The notes under the pieces are model-generated. The model searched no databases and was not told where the DNA came from. It saw only the letters and a program-made list of their open reading frames with translations. Positions 1 through 5,173 of a DNA stretch of 5,173 nt are shown piece after piece. Position 1 is the first letter of the stretch, and the number at the start of each line of letters is the position of its first letter. This DNA is from an uncultured Mycoplasmatota bacterium (GTDB taxonomy: Bacteria; Bacillota_I; Bacilli_A; RF39; UBA660): contig CAMJMP010000080.1 of assembly GCA_946407055.1 (NCBI GenBank), forward strand, positions 1 through 5,173. The letters run 5' to 3'. Position numbers and translations under genes: made by a program.

Positions 1-1194
1 ATTATATAATGAATAATTTAAGAAATAATATAAATCATTTGGTGATAAGTCTAAATCACACTTGAACTTAACGATCATTTGTGGATGTCTAGCCACATCT
101 AGTTTTTCTCCCTTTTCATCATATATTTCTTCTGGAATCGTAAATGTAATTGCTTCATATCCAGGACCAAAGAATTCTACTACATCTCCAGGTTTAAAAT
201 AGTTTCTTTGTTCTAAAGTAACCATCTTAGATTCCTTATCATAATCTAATACAATTCCCAAGAAATCCTTATTACTTACTTCTTCTCTTCCAAGGAAATA
301 TTGTTCATTCTTACCTGGGAAGTTTTCAAAGAATTGAGCTGTTGAATCTCTATTAGCACATCTATTTAAAATATCTAAAGAATACTTACTATATTCTTCA
401 GTTAACGTGCCTTCCTTAACTTTATCAATTAACTTACGATAAGTATTTATTACTGTCGCAATATAATAAACGCTTCTCATTCTTCCTTCACATTTAAAGG
501 AATTAACTCCTGCATCTATCATTTTTCCAATATAAGATACAAAATTTAAATCTTTAGGTGTCATACTAAATACTTGATCACTATTATCTGGTTTAAATAC
601 CCATCTACATATTTGAGCACAACCACCTCTATTAGAATCTCTATTGGTAGCATAGTTAGATAATACACATCTACCACTAAAAGATGTACACATTGCACCA
701 TGTACGAAACATTCTATTTCTAATCCTGTTTCTTTCTTAATTCTAATAATATCTTCTTTACTTGCTTCTCTAGCTAAAACCACTCTCGTAGCACCGAGTT
801 CTTTATAAAACATAGCAGTTTCATAATTCAATGTACTAGCTTGTGTACTGATATGTAATTCTAACTTCAAACCTAATTTCTTCCATAAATCCATTACTAC
901 TACATCAGATACGATAATAGCATCTACTCCTATCTTATCTAATGTTTTTAAATAATCTTCTAAACCTTCTAAGTCTTTATCATGGAAGACAATATTAACT
1001 GTTACATAAACTCTCTTACCCAAATTATGAGCAAACTTAACAGCTTCAGCTATATCATCAATACTAAAGTTCTTGGCATTAGCTCTTAAACCATAATTTT
1101 GACCACCAAAATAAATGGCATCAGCTCCATATAAGCAAGCTATCTTTAATCTTTCTAAATCTCCAGCAGGTGCTAGTAATTCTATTCTTTCCAT
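1..1194 (-). CDS. trhP2: Peptidase U32 family tRNA hydroxylation protein TrhP2 (YrrO-like), 3' end missing
   Basis: By family (TrhP/YrrO, RlhA) this protein helps hydroxylate tRNA uridine 34 to 5-hydroxyuridine, using prephenate and an Fe-S cluster; the old peptidase name is probably misleading. I translated 398 codons and the frame is open to base 1, so the 3' end lies outside; Bacillus YrrO has roughly 420 residues, so little is missing. The N-terminus reads MERIELLAPAGDLERLK, the U32 opening motif, followed by YGADAIYFGG near residue 25. The signature segment FVHGAMCTSFSGRCVLSN is at 163-180, then GGCAQICRW at 190-198 and FKCEGRMRS at 233-241. Cysteines 162, 169, 176, 192, 196 and 235 are candidate cluster ligands. 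The C-terminal part (about 285-398) fits the U32 C-terminal domain. The start has a strong site, AGAGGTG, 8 bases upstream, and its A is shared with the stop of the preceding gene. Family is certain; the exact substrate is inferred from operon context. Confidence 0.93.
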   Translation of the reverse strand, partial: MERIELLAPAGDLERLKIACLYGADAIYFGGQNYGLRANAKNFSIDDIAEAVKFAHNLGKRVYVTVNIVFHDKDLEGLEDYLKTLDKIGVDAIIVSDVVVMDLWKKLGLKLELHISTQASTLNYETAMFYKELGATRVVLAREASKEDIIRIKKETGLEIECFVHGAMCTSFSGRCVLSNYATNRDSNRGGCAQICRWVFKPDNSDQVFSMTPKDLNFVSYIGKMIDAGVNSFKCEGRMRSVYYIATVINTYRKLIDKVKEGTLTEEYSKYSLDILNRCANRDSTAQFFENFPGKNEQYFLGREEVSNKDFLGIVLDYDKESKMVTLEQRNYFKPGDVVEFFGPGYEAITFTIPEEIYDEKGEKLDVARHPQMIVKFKCDLDLSPNDLYYFLNYSLYN

Positions 1195-1994
1195 TACTTA
1201 TTCACCTCTTTCAATTTATAAATAGTTTCTTTATTTAAGAAACCATCATCGCCACCATTAAATTCTCCAGTTTCTAAAACCTTCATAACAGTGTCATGAC
1301 TCAAGAAAGTAGTATTAATATAACCATATTTAATATTATTAAGCTTTAATAAATCTAAGCCATTAAATATATTCTCAGAATACATTACTGTACCATATTT
1401 ATTCTCTATAGCTCTAAACTTTATCTTTGTTACAACTTCTTCTAATACATTCTTATCTTTAAAAGGAATATTAAATTCTTCTGACCAATTACTTAATAAT
1501 AATCTTCTAGAATACATTACTTGATTGTATCCAAATACATGAACACACAATTCCTTCTTAGCGTTATCTAAAATATATTTTATTTCATCTTTAGTAATCT
1601 CATTACTTAATAATAAACTATCTACTCTATCTAACCAGAAGTTAACTGAATATGCGTTTGTTGCAAAGTGATTTTGGAAGAAGATTAATTCTACATCTAA
1701 TCCTAATTCTTTTACTATTCTATAAACTCCAATATCTTCATAGACAATTCCTTTGATATCTTTAATATCTTTAAGTAATACTTTTAGATTATCTACATCA
1801 TTACAATCTAATAATCTATTAATTAATATATATTTATTTGAAACATCAACTTTTATAATTTCATCTAATGTATAAGTATTTTCATAACCTACACAATAGT
1901 CCTTTAAAGCGAAAAGAAAAGCAGAGACTCCCGCTTTTCTATACTCACTTATATAATCTGTTTTATCTACATATATAAGTACTTTATTGTTCAT
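1194..1994 (-). CDS. trhP1: Short peptidase U32-like protein TrhP1 (YrrN-like)
   Basis: A 266-residue protein that I assign to the YrrN branch of the U32 family mainly from position between trmR and trhP2, supported by weak motif similarity. ELCVHVFGYNQVMYSRRLLLSNW (a stretch at about 148-170) lines up with the FVHGAMCTSFSGRCVLSN signature of its neighbour, keeping VH, G, R and LSN but losing the cysteines. The whole protein has only C29-C64-region and C149-type isolated cysteines and no GGCxxxC motif, so it is unlikely to hold the same Fe-S cluster alone. It also lacks the LLAPAGD opening and the C-terminal U32 domain. In Bacillus the equivalent pair (TrhP1/TrhP2) serves tRNA U34 hydroxylation; a partner or tRNA-positioning role for this member is inference. 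The ATG overlaps the end of trmR by 11 bases, with a weak AAGAAG site before it. The frame is intact and of sensible length, so it does not look like a pseudogene. Confidence 0.82.
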   Translation of the reverse strand: MNNKVLIYVDKTDYISEYRKAGVSAFLFALKDYCVGYENTYTLDEIIKVDVSNKYILINRLLDCNDVDNLKVLLKDIKDIKGIVYEDIGVYRIVKELGLDVELIFFQNHFATNAYSVNFWLDRVDSLLLSNEITKDEIKYILDNAKKELCVHVFGYNQVMYSRRLLLSNWSEEFNIPFKDKNVLEEVVTKIKFRAIENKYGTVMYSENIFNGLDLLKLNNIKYGYINTTFLSHDTVMKVLETGEFNGGDDGFLNKETIYKLKEVNK

Positions 1995-2577
1995 TTTTCT
2001 TCTTGCTTACAGACAAGCCGTCTCCAACATCATAAAAGTTTGTTTCAAATTCTTCATTATTTTTAAGAAAATCTATATAATTTTCTAATTTACCAACTAA
2101 TTGTTTAAGATTTCTTGAAGCAATGTTATCTCTGTTTCCTACATGTCCATGGAATTTTAAGTTATCAGAAATAATAACTCCTCCAGGATTTAAGAAATAC
2201 TTATATTTCTCAAAGAAATTAGTATATTGTCCTTTAGCTGCATCAATAAATATCATATCGTAGCTAACACCACTTAAATTCATTTCTAATGCATCTTGAC
2301 ATACAACTGTAATTCTTTTTTCTAGATCACATTTCTTAACATTCTTTAATGCTTCCATGTATCTAGTTTCATCTCTTTCAATAGTTGTAACTTGTATATC
2401 ATCAGCCACACTTGCCATTAAAATAGCTGAATATCCAATTGCTGTACCTATTTCTAAAATATTCTTAATTCCATTAGCTTTTATATATTTCATAATAAAT
2501 GCAATAGAATCTTTTTCAATAATAGGAACGTTATAATTAATTGCATATTCTTCCATTTCACTAATTATTTCTCTCAT
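1984..2577 (-). CDS. trmR: tRNA 5-hydroxyuridine methyltransferase TrmR (YrrM-like, O-methyltransferase family 3)
   Basis: A cytosolic SAM-dependent O-methyltransferase of 197 residues. By family and context it methylates 5-hydroxyuridine at tRNA position 34 to 5-methoxyuridine, following the action of the two U32 proteins downstream. Visible motifs are the SAM-binding ILEIGTAIGYSAI at 40-52, the acidic loop TIERDE at 65-70, QDALEM at 94-99, the metal-site strand FIDAAKGQY at 110-118, and IISDNLKFHGHV at 135-146. D112, D138 and N139 are the likely divalent-metal ligands. The N-terminal MEEYAINYNVPIIEKDS (8-24) is the usual lead-in of this family, so the protein looks complete, though about 20 residues shorter than I recall for Bacillus YrrM. 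The ATG is supported by AAGGTGAT whose first bases are inside the mltG stop codon. A generic catechol-type methyltransferase would look similar; the neighbouring trhP genes make TrmR the better call. Confidence 0.9.
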   Translation of the reverse strand: MREIISEMEEYAINYNVPIIEKDSIAFIMKYIKANGIKNILEIGTAIGYSAILMASVADDIQVTTIERDETRYMEALKNVKKCDLEKRITVVCQDALEMNLSGVSYDMIFIDAAKGQYTNFFEKYKYFLNPGGVIISDNLKFHGHVGNRDNIASRNLKQLVGKLENYIDFLKNNEEFETNFYDVGDGLSVSKKKNEQ

Positions 2578-2586
2578 GTTATCACC

Positions 2587-3687
2587 TTATTTATAAACGT
2601 ACCATAAACCCTCATTCTTTAATTTACTAATTGTAGCTTGATGCTCTGCATTAGTTTTATTAAAATACGTTTTACCATTTTTATCAGCCACAAAATAATA
2701 ATAATCGTGATTTTCAGGCTCAATTGCTGCTTCTAGTGATTTCACTGAAGGATTACATATTGGACCAACTGGTAATTTACCTGCCATTGCTGCAGGTCTT
2801 GTATTATAATCATTTACTTGTTCAATTTCCCATTGCCATAAATCTCTTTCTGACATTTCGACTTTAGCGCCATAGTAAGTAGTAACATCACTACCTAAAC
2901 TCCAACCGCCTTCTAAACGATTATAGAATACACCAGCAACTCCTTTACGATCATCACTGTTAGAACCTTCAAGTTCAACAATACTTGCCATTGTTAACAT
3001 TTGATGAATAGTAAAGTCACTATTTTCAATATCACTCTTAAACTTATTCAAATGTGCACCAGTTAAATCTAACATCTTTTCTGTTATGTCTTTAATAGAT
3101 GCATCTTTTGCAAACTGATACGTATCAGGACACAAATATCCCTCCAACGCATAATATAATCTATCATTTAATACTTCATCAGTCAAGAACCAATACTTTT
3201 CTACTAATTCCTTTAAATACTCAGGATCATTCCATGTATTAAGTATTTCTTCTTCACTATATCCATATACTTCACTTATTTGTTTAGCATATGTAGTAAG
3301 TCTTTTACCAGGTATAAATCTAATAGTTTGACTCTCATCAAGTACCTTACCACCTTCTAAAGTTTCTACTATATCTTTAAAAGACATGCCTTGATTAAGT
3401 ATATAAGTACCTGCTTTAAAAGAACCCACTTTATTTAATCTCAAATATATATAAGTAGTATTTTTATCTTTAATTAATTTCTCTTTGTGTAATTTTTCTA
3501 ATACTGCTTTAGAACTCATTCCCTTTTCAACAACAAATACCATATCATCATTTGTCTTACTTTTAGAAACTGGTCCTAAAGAATCCTTATAATAATAAAC
3601 ACCACCGCCTATTAATAATGCTATTATTATAATTAAACAAAGAAGGCATATTAAAATGCCTTTTTTTGATTTCTTATTTTCTTTCAT
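2587..3687 (-). CDS. mltG: Endolytic transglycosylase MltG (YceG family, YrrL-like)
   Basis: A membrane-anchored lytic transglycosylase that cuts nascent peptidoglycan strands and so sets glycan length, on the outer face of the membrane. From the ATG at 3687 it has 366 residues, normal for the family. A Lys-rich cytoplasmic tail (1-9) precedes one membrane span (11-33), an LysM-like segment (about 48-113, with FVVEKGMSSKAVLEKL), and the YceG catalytic domain. Key stretches are EGYLCPDTYQF at 182-192, TMASIVELEG at 232-241 with the presumed catalytic E238, AGVFYNRLEGGWSLGSD at 251-267, LPVGPICNPS at 305-314 and YYYFVADKNGKTYF at 329-342. Common family sequence at 265-270 is LQSDPT, here LGSDVT. 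The start is uncertain: a TTG at 3693 is also possible, and neither has a clear Shine-Dalgarno site. The stop of the DUF1292 gene lies just upstream, which suggests coupled translation. Confidence 0.95.
   Translation of the reverse strand: MKENKKSKKGILICLLCLIIIIALLIGGGVYYYKDSLGPVSKSKTNDDMVFVVEKGMSSKAVLEKLHKEKLIKDKNTTYIYLRLNKVGSFKAGTYILNQGMSFKDIVETLEGGKVLDESQTIRFIPGKRLTTYAKQISEVYGYSEEEILNTWNDPEYLKELVEKYWFLTDEVLNDRLYYALEGYLCPDTYQFAKDASIKDITEKMLDLTGAHLNKFKSDIENSDFTIHQMLTMASIVELEGSNSDDRKGVAGVFYNRLEGGWSLGSDVTTYYGAKVEMSERDLWQWEIEQVNDYNTRPAAMAGKLPVGPICNPSVKSLEAAIEPENHDYYYFVADKNGKTYFNKTNAEHQATISKLKNEGLWYVYK
3641..3667 (+). other. Terminator-like hairpin inside the mltG 5' coding region, plus-strand orientation
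   Basis: On the plus strand AAGGCAT (3643-3649) pairs perfectly with ATGCCTT (3656-3662) across a six-base loop, and T continues to 3667, giving seven T in a row. One G-T and one A-T pair at 3641-3642 with 3663-3664 could lengthen the stem to 9. This has the form of an intrinsic terminator for a transcript antisense to mltG. On the coding strand the same bases form a hairpin preceded by a run of seven A, shortly after the start codon and within the codons for the start of the membrane segment (KKGILICL). It may be a chance product of the Lys and hydrophobic codons. Confidence 0.4.
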
Positions 3688-3694
3688 CAGCAAA

Positions 3695-3982
3695 TTAATT
3701 ATTAGCAGCTGCTTCTTCTATCTTTTCTTGAACAGTTGCTAAAATATTTTCAATTACCAACCATTCTTTTTCTGTTTCAATAGGCATTAATTGAGCTGTT
3801 TGTCCAGATGGATCATAAACAGATGCATATACTTTTGTGCTTCCTTCATCATCTAAAGTGTTATCTGTATAAACTATATAACTCTTTTGAGTTTCATCAG
3901 AGTCAAATGTAAATAATATTTCACATTCTACTTCTTGTCCCTCATCATTAACAATTGTAAATACTCCTCTTTTTTCTTCCAT
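3695..3982 (-). CDS. DUF1292 family protein (YrzB-like), function unknown
   Basis: A small acidic cytosolic protein of 95 residues with no membrane segment or signal peptide. It matches the DUF1292 pattern throughout: a first strand FTIVNDEGQEVECEILFTF (8-26), then KSYIVYTDN (33-41), a DDEGSTKVYASVYDP stretch (44-58), and the PIETEKEWLVIENIL ending (67-81). The C-terminal tail is rich in Glu and Ala. The family is found next to ireB and ruvX in many Bacillota, and its conserved place in this operon suggests a housekeeping link to ribosome maturation or wall control, but no biochemical role is established to my knowledge. The ATG follows the ruvX stop after 2 bases and has a good AAAGGTG site 9 bases upstream inside the end of ruvX. 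Length and frame look complete. Its stop codon is 7 bases before the mltG ATG. Confidence 0.92.
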   Translation of the reverse strand: MEEKRGVFTIVNDEGQEVECEILFTFDSDETQKSYIVYTDNTLDDEGSTKVYASVYDPSGQTAQLMPIETEKEWLVIENILATVQEKIEEAAANN

Positions 3983-3984
3983 AA

Positions 3985-4404
3985 TTATTCACCTTTCATC
4001 TTCAAGTAAGTATCCAGTATAATGCTCGCTGCAACACCATCAACAACTTGCTTTCTTTTTTTACGACTCATATCAGCATCTAACAAATAGTTAGTAGCTT
4101 CTACTGTCGATAATCTTTCATCTATTAGAGTAATGTTTAATTTATATCGCTCTTCTAAAGCTTCTTTAAACTTTAAACTTCTTTCGGCCGCAAAGCCTAG
4201 TGTGTTATTCATATTTTTGGGCAAACCTAGTACTAAATCAGTTATTTGATTATCTTTAATAATCGAATCAAGCTCTTTGAATAATAAATCATAATTCTCT
4301 CCATCCCATCTAAGAACTTTAAATGGTGAAGCAATCAAATTAGATTTATCACTCAAAGCCAATCCTAACGTTTTAGTACCCAAATCAAGACCTAAACATC
4401 TCAT
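3985..4404 (-). CDS. ruvX: RuvX/YqgF family RNase H-fold nuclease (putative Holliday junction resolvase, pre-16S rRNA processing)
   Basis: A 139-residue cytosolic protein of the YqgF family (Bacillus YrrK). It was named as a predicted Holliday-junction resolvase, but studies in E. coli implicate it in 5' end processing of 16S rRNA, and I favour that role. The RNase H-fold motifs are all present: GLDLGTKTLGLALSD at 5-19 with the acidic D7, LVLGLPKNMNNTLG at 57-70, LIDERLSTVEA at 93-103 with D95 and E96, and VVDGVAASIILDTYL at 120-134 with D122. These acidic residues are the probable metal-binding active site, so the enzyme looks intact and full length. Its ATG overlaps the stop of ireB in the four-base form ATGA, a classic sign of coupled translation; only a weak AGAAGA site lies upstream. 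The nearby ruvB is in a separate unit behind a terminator. Confidence 0.95.
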   Translation of the reverse strand: MRCLGLDLGTKTLGLALSDKSNLIASPFKVLRWDGENYDLLFKELDSIIKDNQITDLVLGLPKNMNNTLGFAAERSLKFKEALEERYKLNITLIDERLSTVEATNYLLDADMSRKKRKQVVDGVAASIILDTYLKMKGE

Positions 4405-4649
4405 TTGTTACGTATATAATCTTCTAAAATAATCGCTGCAATTTCTGATCTATCAAATTCCAATATTTTATTGCGACATTCTTTATAACCAGAAATGTAA
4501 CCTGGATCTCCACTAATCAAGTATCCAACTAATTGATTAATAGGATTATATCCCCTTTCTTTTAAAGCATCACATACTTCTTTGATTGTTGAAGAAACCA
4601 TATTTCGTTTCTCTTCGCTTACCTCGAACAAACTTGTTCTTCCATCCAT
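4401..4649 (-). CDS. ireB: IreB family regulatory phosphoprotein (YrzL/ReoM-like)
   Basis: A small cytosolic protein of 82 residues. In Enterococcus IreB, and Listeria ReoM, the protein is phosphorylated on an N-terminal threonine by a PASTA-type Ser/Thr kinase and controls envelope stress resistance; ReoM does so by governing breakdown of MurA by ClpCP. The hallmark ERGYNPINQLVGYLISGDP spans 31-49, followed by CRNKILEFDRSE at 58-69, where RSE replaces the common RDE. T5 in MDGRTSLFEV is the likely phosphosite, by position only. I place the start at the ATG at 4649 because AGGGTGGTG sits 6 bases upstream of it; the longer form beginning at a GTG at 4661 would start inside that ribosome-binding site. 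It is the first gene of the operon and overlaps ruvX by 4 bases. In Bacillus its upstream neighbour is alaS; here it is ruvB. Confidence 0.93.
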   Translation of the reverse strand: MDGRTSLFEVSEEKRNMVSSTIKEVCDALKERGYNPINQLVGYLISGDPGYISGYKECRNKILEFDRSEIAAIILEDYIRNK

Positions 4650-4655
4650 ATAAAA

Positions 4656-4664
4656 CACCACCCT
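4656..4664 (-). promoter_or_regulatory. Shine-Dalgarno site of ireB
   Basis: Read on the minus strand the site is AGGGTGGTG, 6 bases before the ATG at 4649. It decides the start of ireB: the alternative GTG codons at 4661 and 4658 lie within it. Confidence 0.8.
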
Positions 4665-4676
4665 AATTTCATTAAT

Positions 4677-4705
4677 ATTTTACCATTAAAACGCTTAAAA
4701 GGGAA
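4677..4705 (-). promoter_or_regulatory. Probable extended -10 promoter for the ireB operon
   Basis: On the minus strand TGGTAAAAT (4677-4685) is an extended -10 element, with TAAAAT one base off TATAAT and TG in the right place. Seventeen bases upstream is TTCCCT (4700-4705), a poor -35 with three of six bases matching TTGACA. Transcription would begin near 4670, leaving a leader of about 20 bases that contains little more than the ireB ribosome-binding site. It lies just after the ruvB terminator, where a new promoter is expected. A perfect palindrome, AGATATATCT (4707-4716), touches the -35 region, but in DNA this A+T-rich it may mean nothing. Confidence 0.6.
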
Positions 4706-4726
4706 CAGATATATCTTAATTTAATT

Positions 4727-4752
4727 AAAAAAAATGGAATTTATTCCATTTT
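4727..4752 (-). terminator. Intrinsic terminator of ruvB
   Basis: On the minus strand AAAATGGAA (4744-4752) pairs perfectly with TTCCATTTT (4731-4739) around a four-base TAAA loop, giving a 9 bp stem. The stem runs into a tract of eight T (4727-4734), four of which belong to the stem. The ruvB stop codon (4751-4753) lies in the upstream arm. The stem has few G-C pairs, so efficiency may be modest, and some read-through into the ireB operon is possible. No gene on the plus strand needs a terminator here. Confidence 0.8.
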
Positions 4753-5173
4753 ATTTATTTTGTTCATATTCAATATTTAAATGTTTATAAGCCTTTTCTG
4801 TTGCAACACGTCCTCTAGGTGTTCTTTTTATGAATCCTTCTTGTAATAAGAAAGGTTCGACAACATCTTCAATAGTTGTAACTTCTTCACCTATACTTGT
4901 TGCAATAGTTGCAGCTCCAACTGGACCACCATTAAACTTTGTAATTAAGGCTTCTAAGTATTGAATGTCTATTTGATCTAAACCAAAATTATCTACATGT
5001 AATCTCTTTAATGAAGATTTAGTTATCTCTTCATCTATTTCATCTTGCTCAAATACTAAAGCAAAATCTCTAACTCTTTTAAATAATCTATTAGCAATAC
5101 GTGGTGTTTTTCTACTACGTTTTGCTAATTCTTTAGCTGCTTTATCAGCAATTGGCATATTTAAAACTTTACT
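4751..5173 (-). CDS. ruvB: Holliday junction branch migration ATPase RuvB, C-terminal part only
   Basis: RuvB is the hexameric AAA+ motor that drives branch migration of Holliday junctions together with RuvA. Only the last 140 residues are in the window; the frame continues off the right edge, and the family length of about 335 implies some 195 residues are missing. The visible part begins SKVLNMPI, so the Met at 5158 is internal and not a start. RRSxxTPRIANR-type sequence (here RSRKTPRIANRLFKRVRDFA region, residues 19-38 of the visible part) holds the sensor 2 arginine of the AAA+ lid. It is followed by the winged-helix domain, with LDQIDIQYLEALITKFNGG, the PVGAATIATSIGE turn, TIEDVVEPFLLQEGF and RTPRGRVAT, all typical. 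The Walker A and B motifs fall outside. The gene ends in an intrinsic terminator and so appears to close its own transcription unit. Confidence 0.96.
   Translation of the reverse strand, partial: SKVLNMPIADKAAKELAKRSRKTPRIANRLFKRVRDFALVFEQDEIDEEITKSSLKRLHVDNFGLDQIDIQYLEALITKFNGGPVGAATIATSIGEEVTTIEDVVEPFLLQEGFIKRTPRGRVATEKAYKHLNIEYEQNK

Larger units (their letters stand above)
1..4670 (-). other. Probable seven-gene operon ireB-ruvX-DUF1292-mltG-trmR-trhP1-trhP2
   Basis: All seven genes are codirectional and nearly touching. From first to last the junctions are: overlap of 4 bases, gap of 2, gap of 7 (from the mltG ATG), gap of 9, overlap of 11, and overlap of 1. There is no room for an internal promoter between genes, and I see no terminator-like stem followed by T on the coding strand within the unit. 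The only promoter-like sequence is before ireB. The order matches the Bacillus yrzL to yrrO cluster as I remember it, which supports an old, conserved arrangement. Internal promoters within coding sequence cannot be excluded. Confidence 0.8.

Noticed and set aside
1..1194. Function as a protease or collagenase, from the peptidase U32 name.
   Set aside because: Better-studied members near this branch modify RNA, and the location beside trmR supports that.
1194..1994. trhP1 as a decayed pseudogene of a U32 gene.
   Set aside because: The frame is uninterrupted over 266 codons, is fitted exactly between its neighbours by short overlaps, and a short U32-like gene at this place is found in Bacillus.
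3641..3680. Programmed frameshift in mltG at the run A AAA AAA next to a hairpin.
   Set aside because: The hairpin begins within the A run, leaving no spacer for a ribosomal frameshift, and both alternative frames soon reach a stop (+1 within a few codons, -1 after about 24), giving no useful product.
4661..4730. Riboswitch or long structured leader before ireB.
   Set aside because: The space between the ruvB terminator and ireB is under 100 bases and the predicted leader is about 20, too short for a known riboswitch.
4727..4753. Bidirectional terminator serving a plus-strand gene.
   Set aside because: The stem is symmetric enough to work on both strands, but no plus-strand gene is present in the window.
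4751..5158. A separate small gene of 135 codons starting at the Met at 5158.
   Set aside because: The frame continues upstream to the window edge with RuvB-like sequence, so this Met is internal to ruvB.
1..5173. CRISPR array, tRNA or rRNA gene, insertion sequence, phage or defence genes.
   Set aside because: No regularly spaced repeats, cloverleaf-like segments, transposase motifs or terminal repeats were seen; nearly all bases are in conserved housekeeping genes.

Overview
This window is a strongly A+T-rich, gene-dense piece of a bacterial chromosome with eight protein genes. All are on the minus strand, so they read from right to left. Base composition, Shine-Dalgarno sites of the AGGTG type, the standard code (TGG for Trp) and gene content (IreB, a DUF1292 protein, MltG, a TrmR-type methyltransferase and paired U32 proteins) point to a low-GC Gram-positive bacterium (Bacillota). 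The presence of mltG argues for a peptidoglycan wall. A closer placement, for example among uncultured gut Bacilli, cannot be made from this sequence.

Right edge (4751-5173): the last 140 codons of ruvB, the Holliday-junction branch-migration ATPase, closed by an intrinsic terminator that overlaps its stop codon. The gap of about 100 bases from 4650 to 4750 holds that terminator and then a probable extended -10 promoter for the next unit.

Main unit (about 4670 down to the left edge): seven tightly packed genes in the order ireB, ruvX, DUF1292 gene, mltG, trmR, trhP1, trhP2. Gaps are at most about 12 bases and several genes overlap, so this is almost certainly one operon. From memory, the order matches Bacillus subtilis yrzL-yrrK-yrzB-yrrL-yrrM-yrrN-yrrO, except that there the gene upstream is alaS and here it is ruvB. 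The last gene, trhP2, runs off the left edge and lacks its 3' end.

Function: the unit joins two themes. IreB (target of an IreK/PrkA-type Ser/Thr kinase) and MltG (membrane lytic transglycosylase that ends glycan strands) belong to cell-wall control. RuvX/YqgF (RNase H fold, implicated in 16S rRNA maturation), TrmR and the two U32 proteins belong to RNA maturation; the last three form the known route to 5-hydroxyuridine and 5-methoxyuridine at tRNA position 34. I see no mobile element, CRISPR array, RNA gene or phage-like gene. Despite the prompt's suggestion, I find no clearly new system. The items most worth a second look are the asymmetric pair of U32 proteins (one cysteine-rich, one stripped of its cysteines), a terminator-like hairpin inside the start of mltG, and the unclear mltG start.
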